Of a stretch of DNA of 64,000 nucleotides, positions 63,909-64,000 are shown in pieces (positions within the stretch are counted from its first letter, which is position 1; the number at the start of each line of letters is the position of its first letter). The DNA comes from Erwinia rhapontici (GTDB taxonomy: Bacteria > Pseudomonadota > Gammaproteobacteria > Enterobacterales > Enterobacteriaceae), in contig NZ_VRKO01000018.1 of the NCBI RefSeq assembly GCF_012271765.1, positions 62,001 to 126,000 on the forward strand. Direction: 5' to 3'. The notes under the pieces were generated by a model. The model made no database searches. It saw only the letters and a program-made list of their open reading frames with translations, and was not told the origin of the DNA. A program made the position numbers and the translations under genes.

Positions 63909-64000
63909 TCATGAAAAAAAAGCCTTCGTAGCTCTTTAATCAACGGATAACGAACAGCTTCTGTCGTCGATACTGGTCAGGACAATGAGACCTAAAGGAA

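Noticed and set aside
63905-64000. Possible ArgR box or start of artJ at the right edge
   Set aside because: ATTCATGAAAAAA is only a weak match, and no start codon lies after AAAGGAA within the window.

Overview
The window is chromosomal DNA of an enterobacterium. Nearly every gene has a recognisable Escherichia coli orthologue, in the reverse of the E. coli K-12 orientation: the run mukB-mukE-mukF-cmoM to artP-artI-artQ-artM covers the E. coli 19-21 min region. It is not E. coli. The order is collinear but thinned: from my knowledge of the K-12 map ycaL, ycaP, ycaKNM, dmsABC, ycaC, the tRNA gene serW, macAB, ybjX, aqpZ, lysO (ybjE) and ybjS/ybjT are absent here. Two blocks are added. Sequence style and the missing genes fit Erwiniaceae (Erwinia/Pantoea-like), but the genus is an inference. 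No rRNA, tRNA, insertion sequence, prophage or CRISPR array was found.

Layout. 1-6.1 kb: condensin mukFEB (mukB cut by the edge) with cmoM, then elyC, the kinase-fold gene ycbJ, kdsB and ycaR. 6.1-13 kb: ycaQ, lpxK, msbA, ycaI (comEC-like) and ihfB. 13-18.2 kb: rpsA, cmk, aroA, serC. 18.4-24.7 kb: ycaO and the anaerobic formate module focA-pflB-pflA behind a well-formed FNR box. 24.7-35.3 kb: ycaD, serS, rarA, lolA, ftsK, lrp, trxB. 35.4-40.2 kb: cydDC, aat, infA. 40.2-46.4 kb: accessory cassette of two tandem autotransporter genes and a lipoprotein hydrolase. 46.5-49.7 kb: clpA, clpS, cspD. 49.8-59 kb: ybjD, hcp-hcr, poxB, ltaE, amiD, ybjQ, ybjP. 59.0-61.0 kb: AT-rich island with two unrecognised genes. 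61.0-63.9 kb: arginine ABC transporter artPIQM.

The most unusual part lies between infA and clpA. A unit of about 2.7 kb has been duplicated in tandem. It starts at the infA terminator, carries an autotransporter gene, and ends inside the first codons of the downstream lipoprotein gene. The first copy therefore ends in a 17-codon relic of that lipoprotein gene, and a second infA-type terminator now separates the two autotransporters. The two proteins differ by only two residues over their last 378 residues (linker and barrel) but have clearly diverged passengers. This suggests passenger diversification with a homogenised secretion domain.

The second accessory spot, between ybjP and artP, holds a 216-residue protein and, convergently, a 74-residue two-helix membrane protein with a good ribosome-binding site. 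Both are very AT-rich and unlike their neighbours. The layout resembles a toxin/immunity pair, but I recognise neither protein.

Among core genes, hcp-hcr has an NsrR-type palindrome and a candidate FNR site arranged around a sigma-70 promoter. AmiD has lost its lipoprotein cysteine. YcbJ lacks the catalytic aspartates of its kinase family.
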